From: Labilithrix sp.
GTDB lineage: Bacteria > Myxococcota_A > Polyangia > Polyangiales > Polyangiaceae
Assembly: GCA_019637105.1 (NCBI GenBank)
Contig: JAHBWF010000011.1
Span: 29,383 to 93,382 of the forward strand
Length of the DNA stretch: 64,000 bases
Reading direction: 5' to 3'
How positions within the stretch are numbered: position 1 is the stretch's first letter; every line of letters starts with the position of its first letter. A model generated the notes under the pieces. That model was not told the DNA's origin and did no database searches. It was given only the letters and a program-made list of their open reading frames with translations. The position numbers were made by a program, and so were the translations under genes. Positions 20,279 to 29,984 of the stretch are shown piece after piece.

Positions 20279-21835
20279 ATGCTGGCGATTGCGCAGAGCG
20301 CGGTCCTCGTCGGGATCGCGTCGTTCCCCGTTCGTGTCGAGGTCCAGGCCGAGCGCGGGATCCCGACGTTCGAGCTCGTCGGCCTCGCGGAGGCCGCCGT
20401 CCGCGAGAGCCGCGTCCGGGTGAAGAGCGCGCTCGCCGGCGTCGGCGTCGACATCAGCGAGTGTCGCGTCACGGTCAACCTCGCCCCCGCCGACGTGAAG
20501 AAGAGCGGCAGCTCGTTCGACCTCGCGATCGCGCTCGGGACGCTGGTCGCGCTCGGGGTGATCCCGGAGGAGTCGATCGCGAACGTCCTGTTGCTCGGCG
20601 AGCTCTCGCTCAACGGCGGGACGCAGAGCCTGCGGGGCGTCGTCGCGCACCTGCTCGGCGCCAAGGAGCGCGGCGTCGTCCGCGCGATCGTGCCGCGGGC
20701 GAACGAGCGCGAGGCGGCGCTGGTCGACGGCGTCGAGGTCGAGCTCGCATCGACGCTCGGGGAGATCGTCGACGCCCTCCGGGGCGCGGCGGCGCTCGGC
20801 CGGCCGCGGGCGCAGGAGGCGGCGCCGACGACGCCTCCGATCGACGACCTCGCGGACGTTCGCGGTCAGCACGGCGCGCGGCGCGCGCTCGAGATCGCCG
20901 CCAGCGGCGCGCACAACCTCCTCATGGTCGGTCCGCCGGGCGCCGGGAAGACGATGCTCGCGCGGCGGCTCGCCGGGATCCTCCCGCGCCTGTCGCGCGA
21001 GGAGGCGCTCGAGGTGCTCGCGATCCACGGCGTCGCAGGCCTCCTCTCGGCGTCGTCGAGCCTCGCCGTCGAGCGTCCCTTTCGTGCTCCGCATCACACG
21101 GCGAGCGACGTGGCGCTCGTCGGCGGGGGGGAGCACTCGCGCCCCGGCGAGGTGAGCCTCGCGCATCACGGCGTGCTCTTCCTCGACGAGCTCAGCGAGC
21201 TCCGGAGAACCGCGCTCGAGGCGCTCCGCCAGCCGCTCGAGGACGGCTTCGTCACCGTCTGCCGGATGCGCCTGACAGTGACGTTCCCCGCGCGGCCGAT
21301 GCTCGTGGGCGCGACGAACCCGTGCGCCTGCGGGAACTACGGTGACGGGACGAACCGCTGCGGATGCAGCCCGGAGGCGGTCCGCCAATACCGCCGGCGG
21401 CTCAGCGGCCCGCTGCTCGATCGGCTGGATCTGCACGTCACGTTGCCGCGCGTCGACCTGCTCGAGCTCCAGTCCGCGTCCGGCGGAGAGTCGAGCGCGA
21501 TCGTCCGCGCCCGCGTCGAGCGCGCGCGCGCCGTGCAACGCGCGCGCTATCGCGCGGGCGAGGTCTCGGCGCAGGCGAACGCGCACCTCTCGCAGCGGGA
21601 CGTCGAGCGCGTCTGCAAGCTCGAGACGAAGGGGAAGGAGGTGCTCGCGCAGGCCGTCGAGCGACGCGGCCTCTCCGCGCGGGCGTACGGCAAGGTGCTC
21701 CGCCTCGCGCGGACGATCGCCGACATGGACGGCGCGCCGGCGATCGGCGCGAGGCACGTGACCGAGGCTGTGCTCGGCCGCGTCCTCGATCGCGATCCGA
21801 CGAACGGTCGCCCACGGGCCGAGACGGCCGCCTGA
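20279..21835 (+). CDS. comM: ComM/YifB-type Mg-chelatase-like AAA+ ATPase
   Basis: 518 aa from ATG 20279 ([20 protein letters not shown]), the family's usual N-terminus and length. In competent bacteria ComM is a hexameric helicase that promotes branch migration during integration of transforming DNA. Domain order: N-terminal Lon-protease-like fold ([20 protein letters not shown]), Walker [10 protein letters not shown] near residue 222, [13 protein letters not shown], Walker [10 protein letters not shown], the CxC zinc-like motif [10 protein letters not shown]...CGC, and a C-terminal domain with [18 protein letters not shown]. It precedes recA by 109 bases on the same strand, a logical pairing for recombination. 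Confidence 0.93.
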   Translation: MLAIAQSAVLVGIASFPVRVEVQAERGIPTFELVGLAEAAVRESRVRVKSALAGVGVDISECRVTVNLAPADVKKSGSSFDLAIALGTLVALGVIPEESIANVLLLGELSLNGGTQSLRGVVAHLLGAKERGVVRAIVPRANEREAALVDGVEVELASTLGEIVDALRGAAALGRPRAQEAAPTTPPIDDLADVRGQHGARRALEIAASGAHNLLMVGPPGAGKTMLARRLAGILPRLSREEALEVLAIHGVAGLLSASSSLAVERPFRAPHHTASDVALVGGGEHSRPGEVSLAHHGVLFLDELSELRRTALEALRQPLEDGFVTVCRMRLTVTFPARPMLVGATNPCACGNYGDGTNRCGCSPEAVRQYRRRLSGPLLDRLDLHVTLPRVDLLELQSASGGESSAIVRARVERARAVQRARYRAGEVSAQANAHLSQRDVERVCKLETKGKEVLAQAVERRGLSARAYGKVLRLARTIADMDGAPAIGARHVTEAVLGRVLDRDPTNGRPRAETAA

Positions 21836-21944
21836 GCGGCGTGGGCGCGGCGGCGCGAGGAGTCGAGGGAAGTCCAGCGGAGGCGTCGCGATCGCCGGCG
21901 ACGCGCTCCGAGAGGTGTCGTGGCGAGCGAAGGAGACAAGCAAG

Positions 21945-22973
21945 ATGCTCGAGCAGATCGCAGAGAAGATGAAGGTCCTCAAGGGGGTCGTGGTCTCGGT
22001 GGAGAAGCAGTTCGGCAAGGGCTCCATCATGTCGCTCGGCGACGAGGGCGCCCACGAGGCGGTCCCGACGATCCCGACGGGCTCGCTCGCGCTCGACCTC
22101 GCGACCGGCGTCGGCGGCTACCCGCGCGGCCGCGTCGTCGAGATCTACGGCCCGGAGTCGAGCGGGAAGACGACGCTCTCGCTGCACGCGATCGCCCAGG
22201 CGCAGCGCGGCGGCGGCGCGTGCGCGTTCATCGACGCCGAGCACGCGTTCGACGTCGCCTACGCGCGGTCGATCGGCGTCGAGACCGACAAGCTCCTCGT
22301 CTCGCAGCCGGACACGGGCGAGCAGGCGCTCGACATCGTCGACATCCTCGTCCGCTCGGGCGCGGTCGACCTCGTGGTCATCGACTCGGTCGCCGCGCTC
22401 GTGCCGCGCGCGGAGATCGAGGGGGAGATGGGCGACAGCCACATGGGCCTCCAGGCGCGGCTGATGAGCCAGGCGCTCCGCAAGCTGACGGCGATCGCGC
22501 ACCGAACGAACACGACGATCATGTTCATCAACCAGCTCAGGCAGAAGATCGGCGTCACGTTCGGGAACCCCGAGACGACGACGGGCGGCAACGCGCTCAA
22601 ATTCTACGCGTCGATGCGCCTCGACGTCCGGCGGATCGGTCAGGTTAAGGTCGGCGACGAGCTCGTCGGCGGTCGGACGCGCGTGAAGCTCGCGAAGAAC
22701 AAGCTCGCGCCGCCGTTCTGCGAGGCGGAGTTCGAGATCCGGTACGGGCGCGGGGTCGACGGGCTGAGCGAGCTCATCGATCTCGGGCTGGCGCGCGGGC
22801 TCGTCGAGAAGAACGGCAACCACCTGGCGTTCGCGGGGACGACGCTGGGCAACGGCCGCGAGCGCTCGCGCGAGACGATCGGGGCGAGCGCCGAGCTCCA
22901 GACCACGCTGCGTCAGGCCATCCTCGCGTCCGGGCCGGTGCGGCCGGGTCGCCGCGCCGACGGCGACGCGTAG
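21945..22973 (+). CDS. recA: RecA recombinase
   Basis: 342 aa from ATG 21945 ([20 protein letters not shown]) with AAGGAG 9 bases upstream. It is the ATP-dependent strand-exchange protein of homologous recombination and the SOS response. Seen: KQFGKGSIM, Walker [39 protein letters not shown] (Walker B and L1), [11 protein letters not shown] and [12 protein letters not shown] (L2 and C-core). The first helix is slightly short of the usual form. A GTG at 21920 reading MASEGDKQ is a natural RecA-like start but lies in another frame, so one missing or extra base may hide a longer N-terminus. A strong hairpin follows the stop. Confidence 0.95.
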   Translation: MLEQIAEKMKVLKGVVVSVEKQFGKGSIMSLGDEGAHEAVPTIPTGSLALDLATGVGGYPRGRVVEIYGPESSGKTTLSLHAIAQAQRGGGACAFIDAEHAFDVAYARSIGVETDKLLVSQPDTGEQALDIVDILVRSGAVDLVVIDSVAALVPRAEIEGEMGDSHMGLQARLMSQALRKLTAIAHRTNTTIMFINQLRQKIGVTFGNPETTTGGNALKFYASMRLDVRRIGQVKVGDELVGGRTRVKLAKNKLAPPFCEAEFEIRYGRGVDGLSELIDLGLARGLVEKNGNHLAFAGTTLGNGRERSRETIGASAELQTTLRQAILASGPVRPGRRADGDA

Positions 22974-23002
22974 GGACCGCGCCCGCCGCCGGGGCGGGTG
23001 CG

Positions 23003-23032
23003 GCGCCCCGAGGGACGCGACCCTCGGGGCGC
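23003..23032. terminator. Perfect 12-bp hairpin downstream of recA
   Basis: GCGCCCCGAGGG and CCCTCGGGGCGC flank a 6-base loop 30 bases after the recA stop. No T-tract on either strand, so it would be a Rho-assisted or stabilising hairpin rather than a classic intrinsic terminator. Confidence 0.5.
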
Positions 23033-23033
23033 T

Positions 23034-23093
23034 GTCCGGGGCGAGGCGGCTCGTCGCCTCCGATCGCGGCGACGAGATCGCCTCGCCCCGGAC
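23034..23093. repeat. Long inverted repeat after recA
   Basis: Fifteen-base arms GTCCGGGGCGAGGCG / CGCCTCGCCCCGGAC, with a second nested pair CTCGTCGCC / GGCGACGAG, forming a long nearly continuous hairpin directly after the one above. Confidence 0.6.
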
Positions 23094-23103
23094 GAGCCGC
23101 GAG

Positions 23104-23139
23104 AAAAAAGAAGCCCCTCCGGGGGGAGCCGGGAGGGGC
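23104..23139 (-). terminator. Intrinsic terminator for the PLD-like gene
   Basis: On the minus strand GCCCCTCCC / GGAGGGGC form a stem, followed by TTCTTTTTT. This is the right shape and direction to end transcription of the gene at 23424-24863, about 285 bases past its stop. Confidence 0.65.
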
Positions 23140-23159
23140 GGAGCCGAGCGCACGCGGAG

Positions 23160-23365
23160 TGGGAGGGAGGAGGAGGAGGAGAGCTCCGTCGTACGTCAGC
23201 GAAGTCGGGGAAAATGCGCGTCGACGTCCGAGCGCGCGGCGAGGAGGCGGGAGGCGAGGAGGTGGCGGGAGGCGAAGAGGAAGAAGAGGAGGAGGGGTGC
23301 GAAGAGGAAGAGACGGAGGGATACGAAGAGACGGAGGGATGCGAAGAGACGGAGGACGCTGACGA
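23160..23365. repeat. Purine-rich tract with short tandem repeats
   Basis: The plus strand is nearly all G and A, with the tandem unit GCGAAGAGACGGAGGGAT repeated near 23330-23360 and shorter GAGGAGGAG and GGAAGAAGAGG runs. Strong strand asymmetry suggests possible triplex or slippage-prone DNA. I see no gene in it. Confidence 0.6.
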
Positions 23366-23423
23366 GGCGGCGAGCGGGTGGGGGACGCGCTCGGCCGCGC
23401 CACGCGGCGAGGTGGAGCGCGGG

Positions 23424-24863
23424 TCACTGGGTCGGAGGGCGGACGTTGGTCGTGGGGAGATCCGCCTGGGCCGTGCCGAGCGCGAAGAGGTGCTCCTGCT
23501 GCGCCTTCATCGCCTCGACCACGTGCGGGATCGTGATGAGGTAGAAGTTCTCGAAGTTGTCCGTGAACGCCGTCCCCGTGAAGTTGCCGGCGCCCGTGAA
23601 GACGCTGTCGCCTTGCGGGGTCTCGAAGACGATGAACTTGTTGTGGTGGAGGTAGCCGCTGCCCTGGTTGGTCTCCAGGTACCGGACGTCGACGCCGGCC
23701 GCGGCGAGCGGCTGGACGATCGCGAACTCCGCGGGCGTGTTCGGGACGTTCTCGGCGCCCTGACCGGCCCACCAGAGATCGTCGTCGACGATGAGCTTCA
23801 CCTCGGGCGGGGTCGGGCTCGCGAGGCGCGCCTCGAGCTCGGTGCGGAGGAGACGGTACGAGAAGCGATGCGCGTTGATGCCGATGAACGACGCCCGGCG
23901 GACGCCGCTCTGGATCTCCTTGCCGGCGCGTCCGCCGTCGCCGGGGACGAAGAACGTCTTGACGTCGGACTCCTCGCCGACACCGGCGTCGTCGCGGCAC
24001 GCCTTGATGTACGTCGAGTACTCCTTCTTGGTTCGGTAGTGCTCGAGCATGCCGTCCATCAGACAGACGTGCGCCTTCGCGAAGTGCGTGCGCGCCGGGG
24101 CGCGGATGAAGTGCCAGTTCTCGTGATGGAGGACGACGCCGGACGTCAGGTTCCCGCTCGAGAAGACGATCCGCGGCGCCTCGGACCGCGGGTTGATCAT
24201 GAAGACCTTGTTGTGCGCGTAGCCGATCGTCGCGTCGTGGCCGCGGAGCTCGAGCCGCGGCGCGAAGCTCGGATCGCCGTTGCCCGGCTGGCACGCGAGC
24301 ACCTGGTTGGCCGTCGAGAGATCGGTCTCGCGATCGAGCACCATCGTGATCTTCACGTTGCGCTCGGTCACGGCCTTGCAGAGCTCGGCGGAGACCACCT
24401 TGTTCGAGAACGAGAGGTACGTGAAGAAGATCTCCTTCGTCTCCGGATCCGCGATCCAGTCGACGAGCTTCTTCTGCGGTGACGAGTCCCGCGCGCCCGA
24501 CGCGGCGGCGTCGGACGGAGCGCAGAAGACGTTCTCGGGCTTGTGGGTCAGGCGCGCGCCCGCGTTCGAGAAGACCTCCTGGTCTTCGTCGTACGCGTAC
24601 TTCTTGCAGATCGGGTTCGTGAAGAGGACCGTGTACTCGTCGAAGGCGAGCTTCGGGCCCGTGCCGAACTCCTGGACGTCGCCTTCGATCGCGTCGTCGC
24701 CCGCGCGTGCGACGTCGTCCGCGCACGCGACGAGCCCCGCGCACGCGACGAGGGTGACGGACAACGACAGTGAAGCTCGGAGGAACGAGGTGGCGCGCAA
24801 GGGATCTCCGGACGGTGACCCGCCGGCGAGCGCCGGCGGGGCGTGTGGCTCGAATGCATACAT
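23424..24863 (-). CDS. Phospholipase-D-like lipoprotein
   Basis: 479 aa; the signal segment SLSVTLVACAGLVAC carries a lipobox, so the true start may lie a little after ATG 24863. Two HKD-type half sites are visible: AHNKVFMINP...FSSGNLTSG and HHNKFIVFETPQGDSVFTGAGNFTG. Both have the H-x-K and following G-x-GNxT segments of the PLD superfamily, although the Asp of HxK(x4)D is not obvious in the first copy. Catalysis would be phosphodiester hydrolysis or transfer on lipid or nucleic acid at the cell surface; substrate unknown. Transcribed away from the next lipoprotein gene by about 110 bases of spacer, same strand. Confidence 0.8.
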   Translation of the reverse strand: MYAFEPHAPPALAGGSPSGDPLRATSFLRASLSLSVTLVACAGLVACADDVARAGDDAIEGDVQEFGTGPKLAFDEYTVLFTNPICKKYAYDEDQEVFSNAGARLTHKPENVFCAPSDAAASGARDSSPQKKLVDWIADPETKEIFFTYLSFSNKVVSAELCKAVTERNVKITMVLDRETDLSTANQVLACQPGNGDPSFAPRLELRGHDATIGYAHNKVFMINPRSEAPRIVFSSGNLTSGVVLHHENWHFIRAPARTHFAKAHVCLMDGMLEHYRTKKEYSTYIKACRDDAGVGEESDVKTFFVPGDGGRAGKEIQSGVRRASFIGINAHRFSYRLLRTELEARLASPTPPEVKLIVDDDLWWAGQGAENVPNTPAEFAIVQPLAAAGVDVRYLETNQGSGYLHHNKFIVFETPQGDSVFTGAGNFTGTAFTDNFENFYLITIPHVVEAMKAQQEHLFALGTAQADLPTTNVRPPTQ

Positions 24864-24971
24864 GTAGTATGCCGAGCCCGGGACCGCGCCTCGAGCCGGG
24901 TTTTCCCGCGGTTCGTCGGCGGGCCGACGCGGCTTCCGGGCCGCTCATGGACGAAAGACGATCCGGCGTCG

Positions 24972-25946
24972 TCACCGCGGCGCGCGTCGGTCGGCGGGGG
25001 CGGCCGCCTCTTCGTCTTGCTTGTCCCAGCGCGCCTTCAGCCACGGGTACATCGTCTCGCCCATCGCGTGGAGCTGCTTCACGTGATCGGAGGCCTGGGT
25101 ACCCTCGAAGCCGCGGACGTGAAAGCCGCCGTCGTCGACCGCGTAGATCTGGTGCATGTCGCGGGGGCCGAGCGCGACCGCGGGCGTCTTCGCCATGTCG
25201 ATCATCGAGAGCAGCTTCGCCACGCACTCCTGCACGCTCGGGTAGGGCCCCGTGGGGATCGTCGTGTGCGTGATCGCGAAGAGCTTGTCGCCTCGCCGCG
25301 CGGCCTCGGCGTACCTCGCGAACTTCTCGAGGCCCGCCGCGTTCACCGTGCGCTTCTTTGGATCGGTGAAGTGGGTGAAGAAGCCGTCCGCCAGGAGGAC
25401 CGCGTCGACGCGAGGCGTGAAGCTTTCGGTCATGACGCGGGAGACCGAGCTGAAGCCGGCGCTCCAAGCCGACAGCGCGATGCGACGCAGCTGGGCGCCC
25501 TCGGCGCGGCCGCTCTTCGCCACCTCGGCCTGCGTGTCCGTCAGGAGACGGTCGAAGGCGTCCGGGGACTTGAACGCCTTCGCGTAGGGATCGGTGCCCG
25601 CGCCGAGGTTGACGCTCACGACGGCGACGTTCAGCTTCGCGTGCTCGACGTTCGCCTGTTGCCAGCGGCCTTCGCCGTGAAAGTGAACGATGAGGTCGTA
25701 GCCGCCGCGCTTCGGCGCGAACCACGGCGGCAGGTACAGCTCCGCGCCCCGACCGACGCTCGCGCGGTACGCCGTCGCGGCCTCCATCTGCTTGGGCGTC
25801 TCGACCTCGGCGGTGCGCGGCGATCGCTCCGGAGGGCTCGCCGAGCGCGCCGGAGCCGGCGTCGGCCGGTCGTGCGAGCACGCGCCGAGCGCGCCCGCGC
25901 CGAGCGCGCTCGCGCCGAGCGTCGCGACGAGCGCGGCGACGTGCAT
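24972..25946 (-). CDS. Alpha/beta-hydrolase-like lipoprotein
   Basis: 324 aa from ATG 25946 (MHVAALVATLGASALGAGAL, lipobox LGAC); a longer reading to 26033 has an unlikely Arg-rich start. After a low-complexity linker, LYLPPWFAPKRGGYDLIVHFHGEG resembles the oxyanion-hole 'HFHG' of alpha/beta hydrolases, ALSAWSAGFSSVS a nucleophile elbow (GxSxG-like, with Ala-Trp-Ser-Ala-Gly) and DMHQIY.. / GFHVRGFEG late histidines. Enzymatic role and substrate unknown. It is on the same strand as the PLD-like gene and may form an operon with it. Confidence 0.7.
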   Translation of the reverse strand: MHVAALVATLGASALGAGALGACSHDRPTPAPARSASPPERSPRTAEVETPKQMEAATAYRASVGRGAELYLPPWFAPKRGGYDLIVHFHGEGRWQQANVEHAKLNVAVVSVNLGAGTDPYAKAFKSPDAFDRLLTDTQAEVAKSGRAEGAQLRRIALSAWSAGFSSVSRVMTESFTPRVDAVLLADGFFTHFTDPKKRTVNAAGLEKFARYAEAARRGDKLFAITHTTIPTGPYPSVQECVAKLLSMIDMAKTPAVALGPRDMHQIYAVDDGGFHVRGFEGTQASDHVKQLHAMGETMYPWLKARWDKQDEEAAAPADRRAPR

Positions 25947-26440
25947 GGCTCGGCGCGGCGTCCGGCAAACGCCGCGCGCGCGGGCGCGCGGATGGCGCGC
26001 GGCGCGGTCGTCCGTCGGACGTCTGCGCGTCACGGCGAGGCCCCCCGTCGCGGCGCGCCCTGGAACGTGCAGAATGCATTATTCCGATGCCAGAAGAGCG
26101 CATGGCCGGCCGTGCTCATCGGACTTTTCCCGTGTGCTTTCAGCAACGCAGCGCTCTCTGAGTGACAGCGACAGCAGGGTGATGGACTTCCGACTCAGGC
26201 AGGTGCCGGTCGGGCTCCACGTGGTCGGCAAATTGTGACGGAAGTTCGCGGGGGATCAAGTTAGCGGCGTTCGGGCATCACCCTTGCCTACGCACATGTC
26301 GTCATGCCGAAGGTCGAAGTTGCCGTACACGGCAATTTCCGCCGGCTCGGATCGGCATGCGTTCTCCCAATCCGCTCACGCGCCCACCGAAGGGGAACCG
26401 ATCTCGCGCTCGGATCGGCGGCCCCTCCCTGAGAGATCGT
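25947..26440. other. Intergenic region upstream of divergent genes
   Basis: Divergent promoter space between the hydrolase-like lipoprotein (minus) and the FHA/sigma-54 activator (plus). Local composition drops in GC at 26060-26090 (AATGCATTATT) and 26225-26260. No gene supported. Confidence 0.4.
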
Positions 26441-28111
26441 ATGGCCCATCCGAAGATGCCCGCTCGACCCCAGACCCCGTCCGCGCCCGTGGCGCCGATG
26501 GCGCCGCAGATCCCGCTCGCGGGGAGGAGCGCGTCCGGAATCGCTCCGCGGAGCCCTCAGGCGCCGTTGCCTCCGTCGGTGCCGCCCCCGCCGCCGTTGC
26601 CGGGGAACCTCGGCGCGAGCGGCCTGCCGGCGACGGGCAGCTTGCCGCCTCCGCCTGCGCTCCCGAAAGCGGCGCCGGCCGCGGCGTCGCCGAACCCGAC
26701 GATGCCCGACATCCAGACGGAGCGGGCGGGGAAGAACATCCACACCGTTCGCCAGCTCATCGAGACCGTCGCCGTGCCGCGCATGTCCCTCGGCGTCGAG
26801 CGCGAGGGCGGGATGCCCGTCCAGCGGACGCTCGTGCACGACGGCGATCTCTGCAAGATCGGCTCGCACGCCTCGAACGACGTCGTCCTCCGCGATCCGA
26901 TGGTCTCGCGCTTCCACTGCCGCCTCGTCCGCGAGGACGGCGTGTGGAGGCTCCGCGACTCGGGCTCGATGAACGGCACGAAGCTCGACGGCGTGCGCAT
27001 CCGTGACGCCGACATCCTCGAGGGCGGCGTTTTGACGATCGGCGAGTCGGTCGTGCGCCTCCGCGCGGGCGCGCCGCAGAAGGAAGACCTCGTCCCGATG
27101 CTCCCCTCGTTCGGCGCGCTCGTCGGGACGAGCCTGCCGATGCGTCGGATGTTCGGCTTGCTCGACAAGATCGCGCAGAGCGACATCAACGTGCTCATCG
27201 AGGGCGAGAGCGGCACCGGGAAGGAGCTCGTCGCCACGGAGATCATGCAGCGCAGCTCGCGCGCGGACAGGCCGTTCGTCGTCGTCGACTGCGGGGCGAT
27301 CAGCCCGAACCTCGTCGAGAGCGAGCTCTTCGGTCACGTGCGCGGCGCGTTCACCGGCGCCGATCGCGATCGCATGGGCGCCTTCGAGGCCGCCGACGGC
27401 GGCACCGTGTTCCTCGACGAGATCGGCGAGCTGCCCCTCGAGCTGCAGCCGAAGCTCCTCCGCGCCCTCGAGGCGCGCGAGATCCGCCGCGTCGGCGAGA
27501 CGCGCGCGCGGCGCGTGAACGTCCGCGTCATCTCCGCGACGAACCGCGACCTCGAGCGCGAGGTCAACAAGGGTCGCTTCCGCGAGGACCTCTACTTCCG
27601 CCTCGCCGTCATCAGCGCGCGCGTGCCGCCGCTCCGCGAGCGGCTCGACGACATGCTCATCCTCGTCCGCACGTTCCTCCAGCAGCTCGGCGTGCCGGAG
27701 GAGGAGCGCCTGTTCCCGCCGCAGGTGCTGCAGGACATGGCGAAGCACGACTGGCCGGGCAACGTCCGCGAGCTGCGGAACTACGTCGAGCGCAGCGTCG
27801 TGCTCCAGTCGGCGAGCCCCACGCTCCGCCGCGGGCAGGGCGCCGGCCCGCCGGTCGCGGGGCCCTCCAGCGGGATCGATCTGTCGGTCCCCTTCCGCAT
27901 CGCGAAGGACGCCGTCATCGACTCGTTCGAGCGCTCGTACCTCTCGCAGCTGCTCGAGGCGGCGGGCGGCAACATGAGCAAGGCGGCCCGCATGGCGGGC
28001 ATGGACCGCATGTACCTCCACCGCCTCGTGCAGAAGCACGGGCTCCGCGGCGGTCGCGGTCAGGGCGGCTCGGGCGAGCACGCGATCCGCGTCGGCGCGA
28101 TGAAGGACTGA
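26441..28111 (+). CDS. FHA-domain sigma-54-dependent transcription activator
   Basis: 556 aa from ATG 26441 ([20 protein letters not shown]); an in-frame ATG at 26357 is possible. A Pro/Ala-rich N-terminus of about 110 residues precedes an FHA domain ([31 protein letters not shown]), then the AAA+ domain of bacterial enhancer-binding proteins: Walker A GESGTGKE, the sigma-54 contact loop GAFTGAD, Walker [13 protein letters not shown], arginine finger region REDLYFRL, and a C-terminal Fis-like helix-turn-helix ([20 protein letters not shown]). The FHA domain in place of a receiver domain is characteristic of myxobacteria, where Ser/Thr kinases signal to such activators. Targets are unknown. 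Confidence 0.93.
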   Translation: MAHPKMPARPQTPSAPVAPMAPQIPLAGRSASGIAPRSPQAPLPPSVPPPPPLPGNLGASGLPATGSLPPPPALPKAAPAAASPNPTMPDIQTERAGKNIHTVRQLIETVAVPRMSLGVEREGGMPVQRTLVHDGDLCKIGSHASNDVVLRDPMVSRFHCRLVREDGVWRLRDSGSMNGTKLDGVRIRDADILEGGVLTIGESVVRLRAGAPQKEDLVPMLPSFGALVGTSLPMRRMFGLLDKIAQSDINVLIEGESGTGKELVATEIMQRSSRADRPFVVVDCGAISPNLVESELFGHVRGAFTGADRDRMGAFEAADGGTVFLDEIGELPLELQPKLLRALEAREIRRVGETRARRVNVRVISATNRDLEREVNKGRFREDLYFRLAVISARVPPLRERLDDMLILVRTFLQQLGVPEEERLFPPQVLQDMAKHDWPGNVRELRNYVERSVVLQSASPTLRRGQGAGPPVAGPSSGIDLSVPFRIAKDAVIDSFERSYLSQLLEAAGGNMSKAARMAGMDRMYLHRLVQKHGLRGGRGQGGSGEHAIRVGAMKD

Positions 28112-28237
28112 CCGGCTCGCGTCCGCGCCGTTTCGACGACGTACGCCCGACGGGCGTCGCGCCCGGGCTCCGCGCGGACGCCCCGCCGCCCGGCGCCGGA
28201 AGGCCCGCCGTCCTCCGCCTCGGGCGCGCGCCGCCGA

Positions 28238-28267
28238 GGCGCAAACTCGGCTGCGCCGGATCCCGAG
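28238..28267. repeat. Hairpin repeat, copy 3
   Basis: GGCGCAAACTCGGCTGCGCC followed by GGATCCCGAG, in the gap between the convergent activator and flippase genes. Related to copies in the tRNA array. Confidence 0.55.
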
Positions 28268-28358
28268 CGTCGTCGGGATGAGCCGATCGCGTCGTCGCGA
28301 GCCTACGTTTCGGGCGCTCGCTCCACAGGGCGTCCGAACGCAGGCACTCGGCGGGCGA

Positions 28359-29984
28359 TCACGGCCGTGGCTTCTTCGGCCGGACGATCGCGAGGACCAT
28401 CGCGAGGTCGCTCTTTCCGAGCTCGCCGGTGACGACGAGCGCGGCGACGTACGCGAGGGCGAGCGCGGGGGCGACGGCGATCGTCACCAACTTGCCGAAG
28501 CGCGGCAGGTACAGGCCGGCGAGCGCCGCGCCGGCGATGCACGCGCCCACGCGGAGGGCCGTCTTCAGCGGGACGAACGCCCCCGCGGTCCGCCGCGCGG
28601 CGACGACGCCGAGGACGAGCGAGAGGCCGAGCGCCGCCGCGGCGGCGGTGGCCGCGGCGTCGATCTGGGGACGCCCGAACGGCGCGCTCGGGACGAAGAG
28701 GACGCACGTCCCGACGAGGAGCGCCAGCGCGAGCGCCGTGAGCGTCATCGCGACGCGCTCGCGGCCGAGGCTCACGAGGATGGTCGTGGAGAGACCGAGC
28801 ATCGCGAACGCCGACTGCCCGAGCACGAGGACGCGGAGCGCCGGCGCGCCCGACGCCGCGATCTCCGCGTCGTACGCCAGGCGGATGAGCGACTCCGGTA
28901 TCGCGACGATCACCACCACCATGAGGCCGCAGGCGATCGCGCCGATGCGCGACCCGCGCGACACGAGCTCGGCGACGCGCGCGTCGCCCTCCTCCTGCTT
29001 CGCGCGCGCGAGCATCGGGAAGAGCACCTGCGTGACGCTGAAGAGCAGCTGGTAGGGGAGGAACGCGAAGAGCTGGCACGCGCGGTAGACGGCGACCCAC
29101 TCGTTGGCGGCGGTGGCCGGCTCGGCGGCGATCCCGCCCGGCGTGATCGGCGAGGGGAGCGCCGCGGCCGCGAGCGAGAGGTAGCGGCCGAGCATGAAGA
29201 TGTCCGCCTGCATCAGCCCGTTGACGAAGAGCTGAGCGATCATCACCGGCACGATCAGCTTCACGTAGGCGCGGGTCGCGGGGACGCCCGGCGGCCTCGC
29301 GCCGGCGAAGCCCTCGCCCGTGCCGGTCCAGCGGAGCGCGAGGAGCAAGATGCCGATCGCCGCCATGACCGCGCCGACGGCGGCGCCGAGCATCCCCGGC
29401 AGCGTGCCGATCGCGGCCGCGAGCGCGCTCGGCCCGCTGCGGGTGAAGAACCAGCCGAGCCCGAGCATGCCGGCGGTGCGGAGCGTCGCGGCGACCATGT
29501 CGAGCGTCGCCTGCCTCGCGAACATCCGCCGGCCGTTGATGTACCCGACGAGCGGCGCGTAGACGCCGTACACCGCGAGCACGCCGCTCATCACGGCGAG
29601 CGGCGCCAGCACCTCCGGGGCGCTCTGGAAGTGCGCCACCAGCGGCGCCGCGAGGAGCAAGACGCCCGTGGCGATCGCGGCGATCGCGACGTGGGTGCGC
29701 AGGGTCGCGCGGAGCGCCTCGCGCTCGTGCGCCCCCGCCGCCGCGACGGTGCGGCTCACGCCTTGCGTCGAGCTGGCGACGATGACGTTGTTGAAGACGT
29801 TCGAGACCGCGAAGACGCGCGCGAGCGCGCCGTAGTCCGCGCGCCCGATCGCGCGCGGGAGCAGCGCCTGCTGGACGAGGCCGGTGAGGATGAAGAAGAC
29901 CTTCGCCGCGAGGACGGCGAGGCCGCCTCGCCCGGCCCGCTTCTGCTCGTCCTCGGCTCCGCTGGCGACGCTCGCGTTCGTCAT
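28359..29984 (-). CDS. Polysaccharide/lipid flippase (Wzx/MurJ-like MATE family)
   Basis: 541 aa from ATG 29984 (MTNASVASGAEDEQKRAGRG). About 12-14 hydrophobic segments run through the protein (for example VFFILTGLVQQALLPRAIG, LAVMSGVLAVYGVYAPLVGY, AIACGLMVVVIVAIP, VTIAVAPALALAYVAALVV), the pattern of MOP-superfamily exporters that flip lipid-linked oligosaccharides across the inner membrane. Its start overlaps the stop of the upstream lipoprotein by four bases (ATGA), so the two are coupled. No glycosyltransferases are nearby, so the substrate cannot be guessed. Confidence 0.85.
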   Translation of the reverse strand: MTNASVASGAEDEQKRAGRGGLAVLAAKVFFILTGLVQQALLPRAIGRADYGALARVFAVSNVFNNVIVASSTQGVSRTVAAAGAHEREALRATLRTHVAIAAIATGVLLLAAPLVAHFQSAPEVLAPLAVMSGVLAVYGVYAPLVGYINGRRMFARQATLDMVAATLRTAGMLGLGWFFTRSGPSALAAAIGTLPGMLGAAVGAVMAAIGILLLALRWTGTGEGFAGARPPGVPATRAYVKLIVPVMIAQLFVNGLMQADIFMLGRYLSLAAAALPSPITPGGIAAEPATAANEWVAVYRACQLFAFLPYQLLFSVTQVLFPMLARAKQEEGDARVAELVSRGSRIGAIACGLMVVVIVAIPESLIRLAYDAEIAASGAPALRVLVLGQSAFAMLGLSTTILVSLGRERVAMTLTALALALLVGTCVLFVPSAPFGRPQIDAAATAAAAALGLSLVLGVVAARRTAGAFVPLKTALRVGACIAGAALAGLYLPRFGKLVTIAVAPALALAYVAALVVTGELGKSDLAMVLAIVRPKKPRP

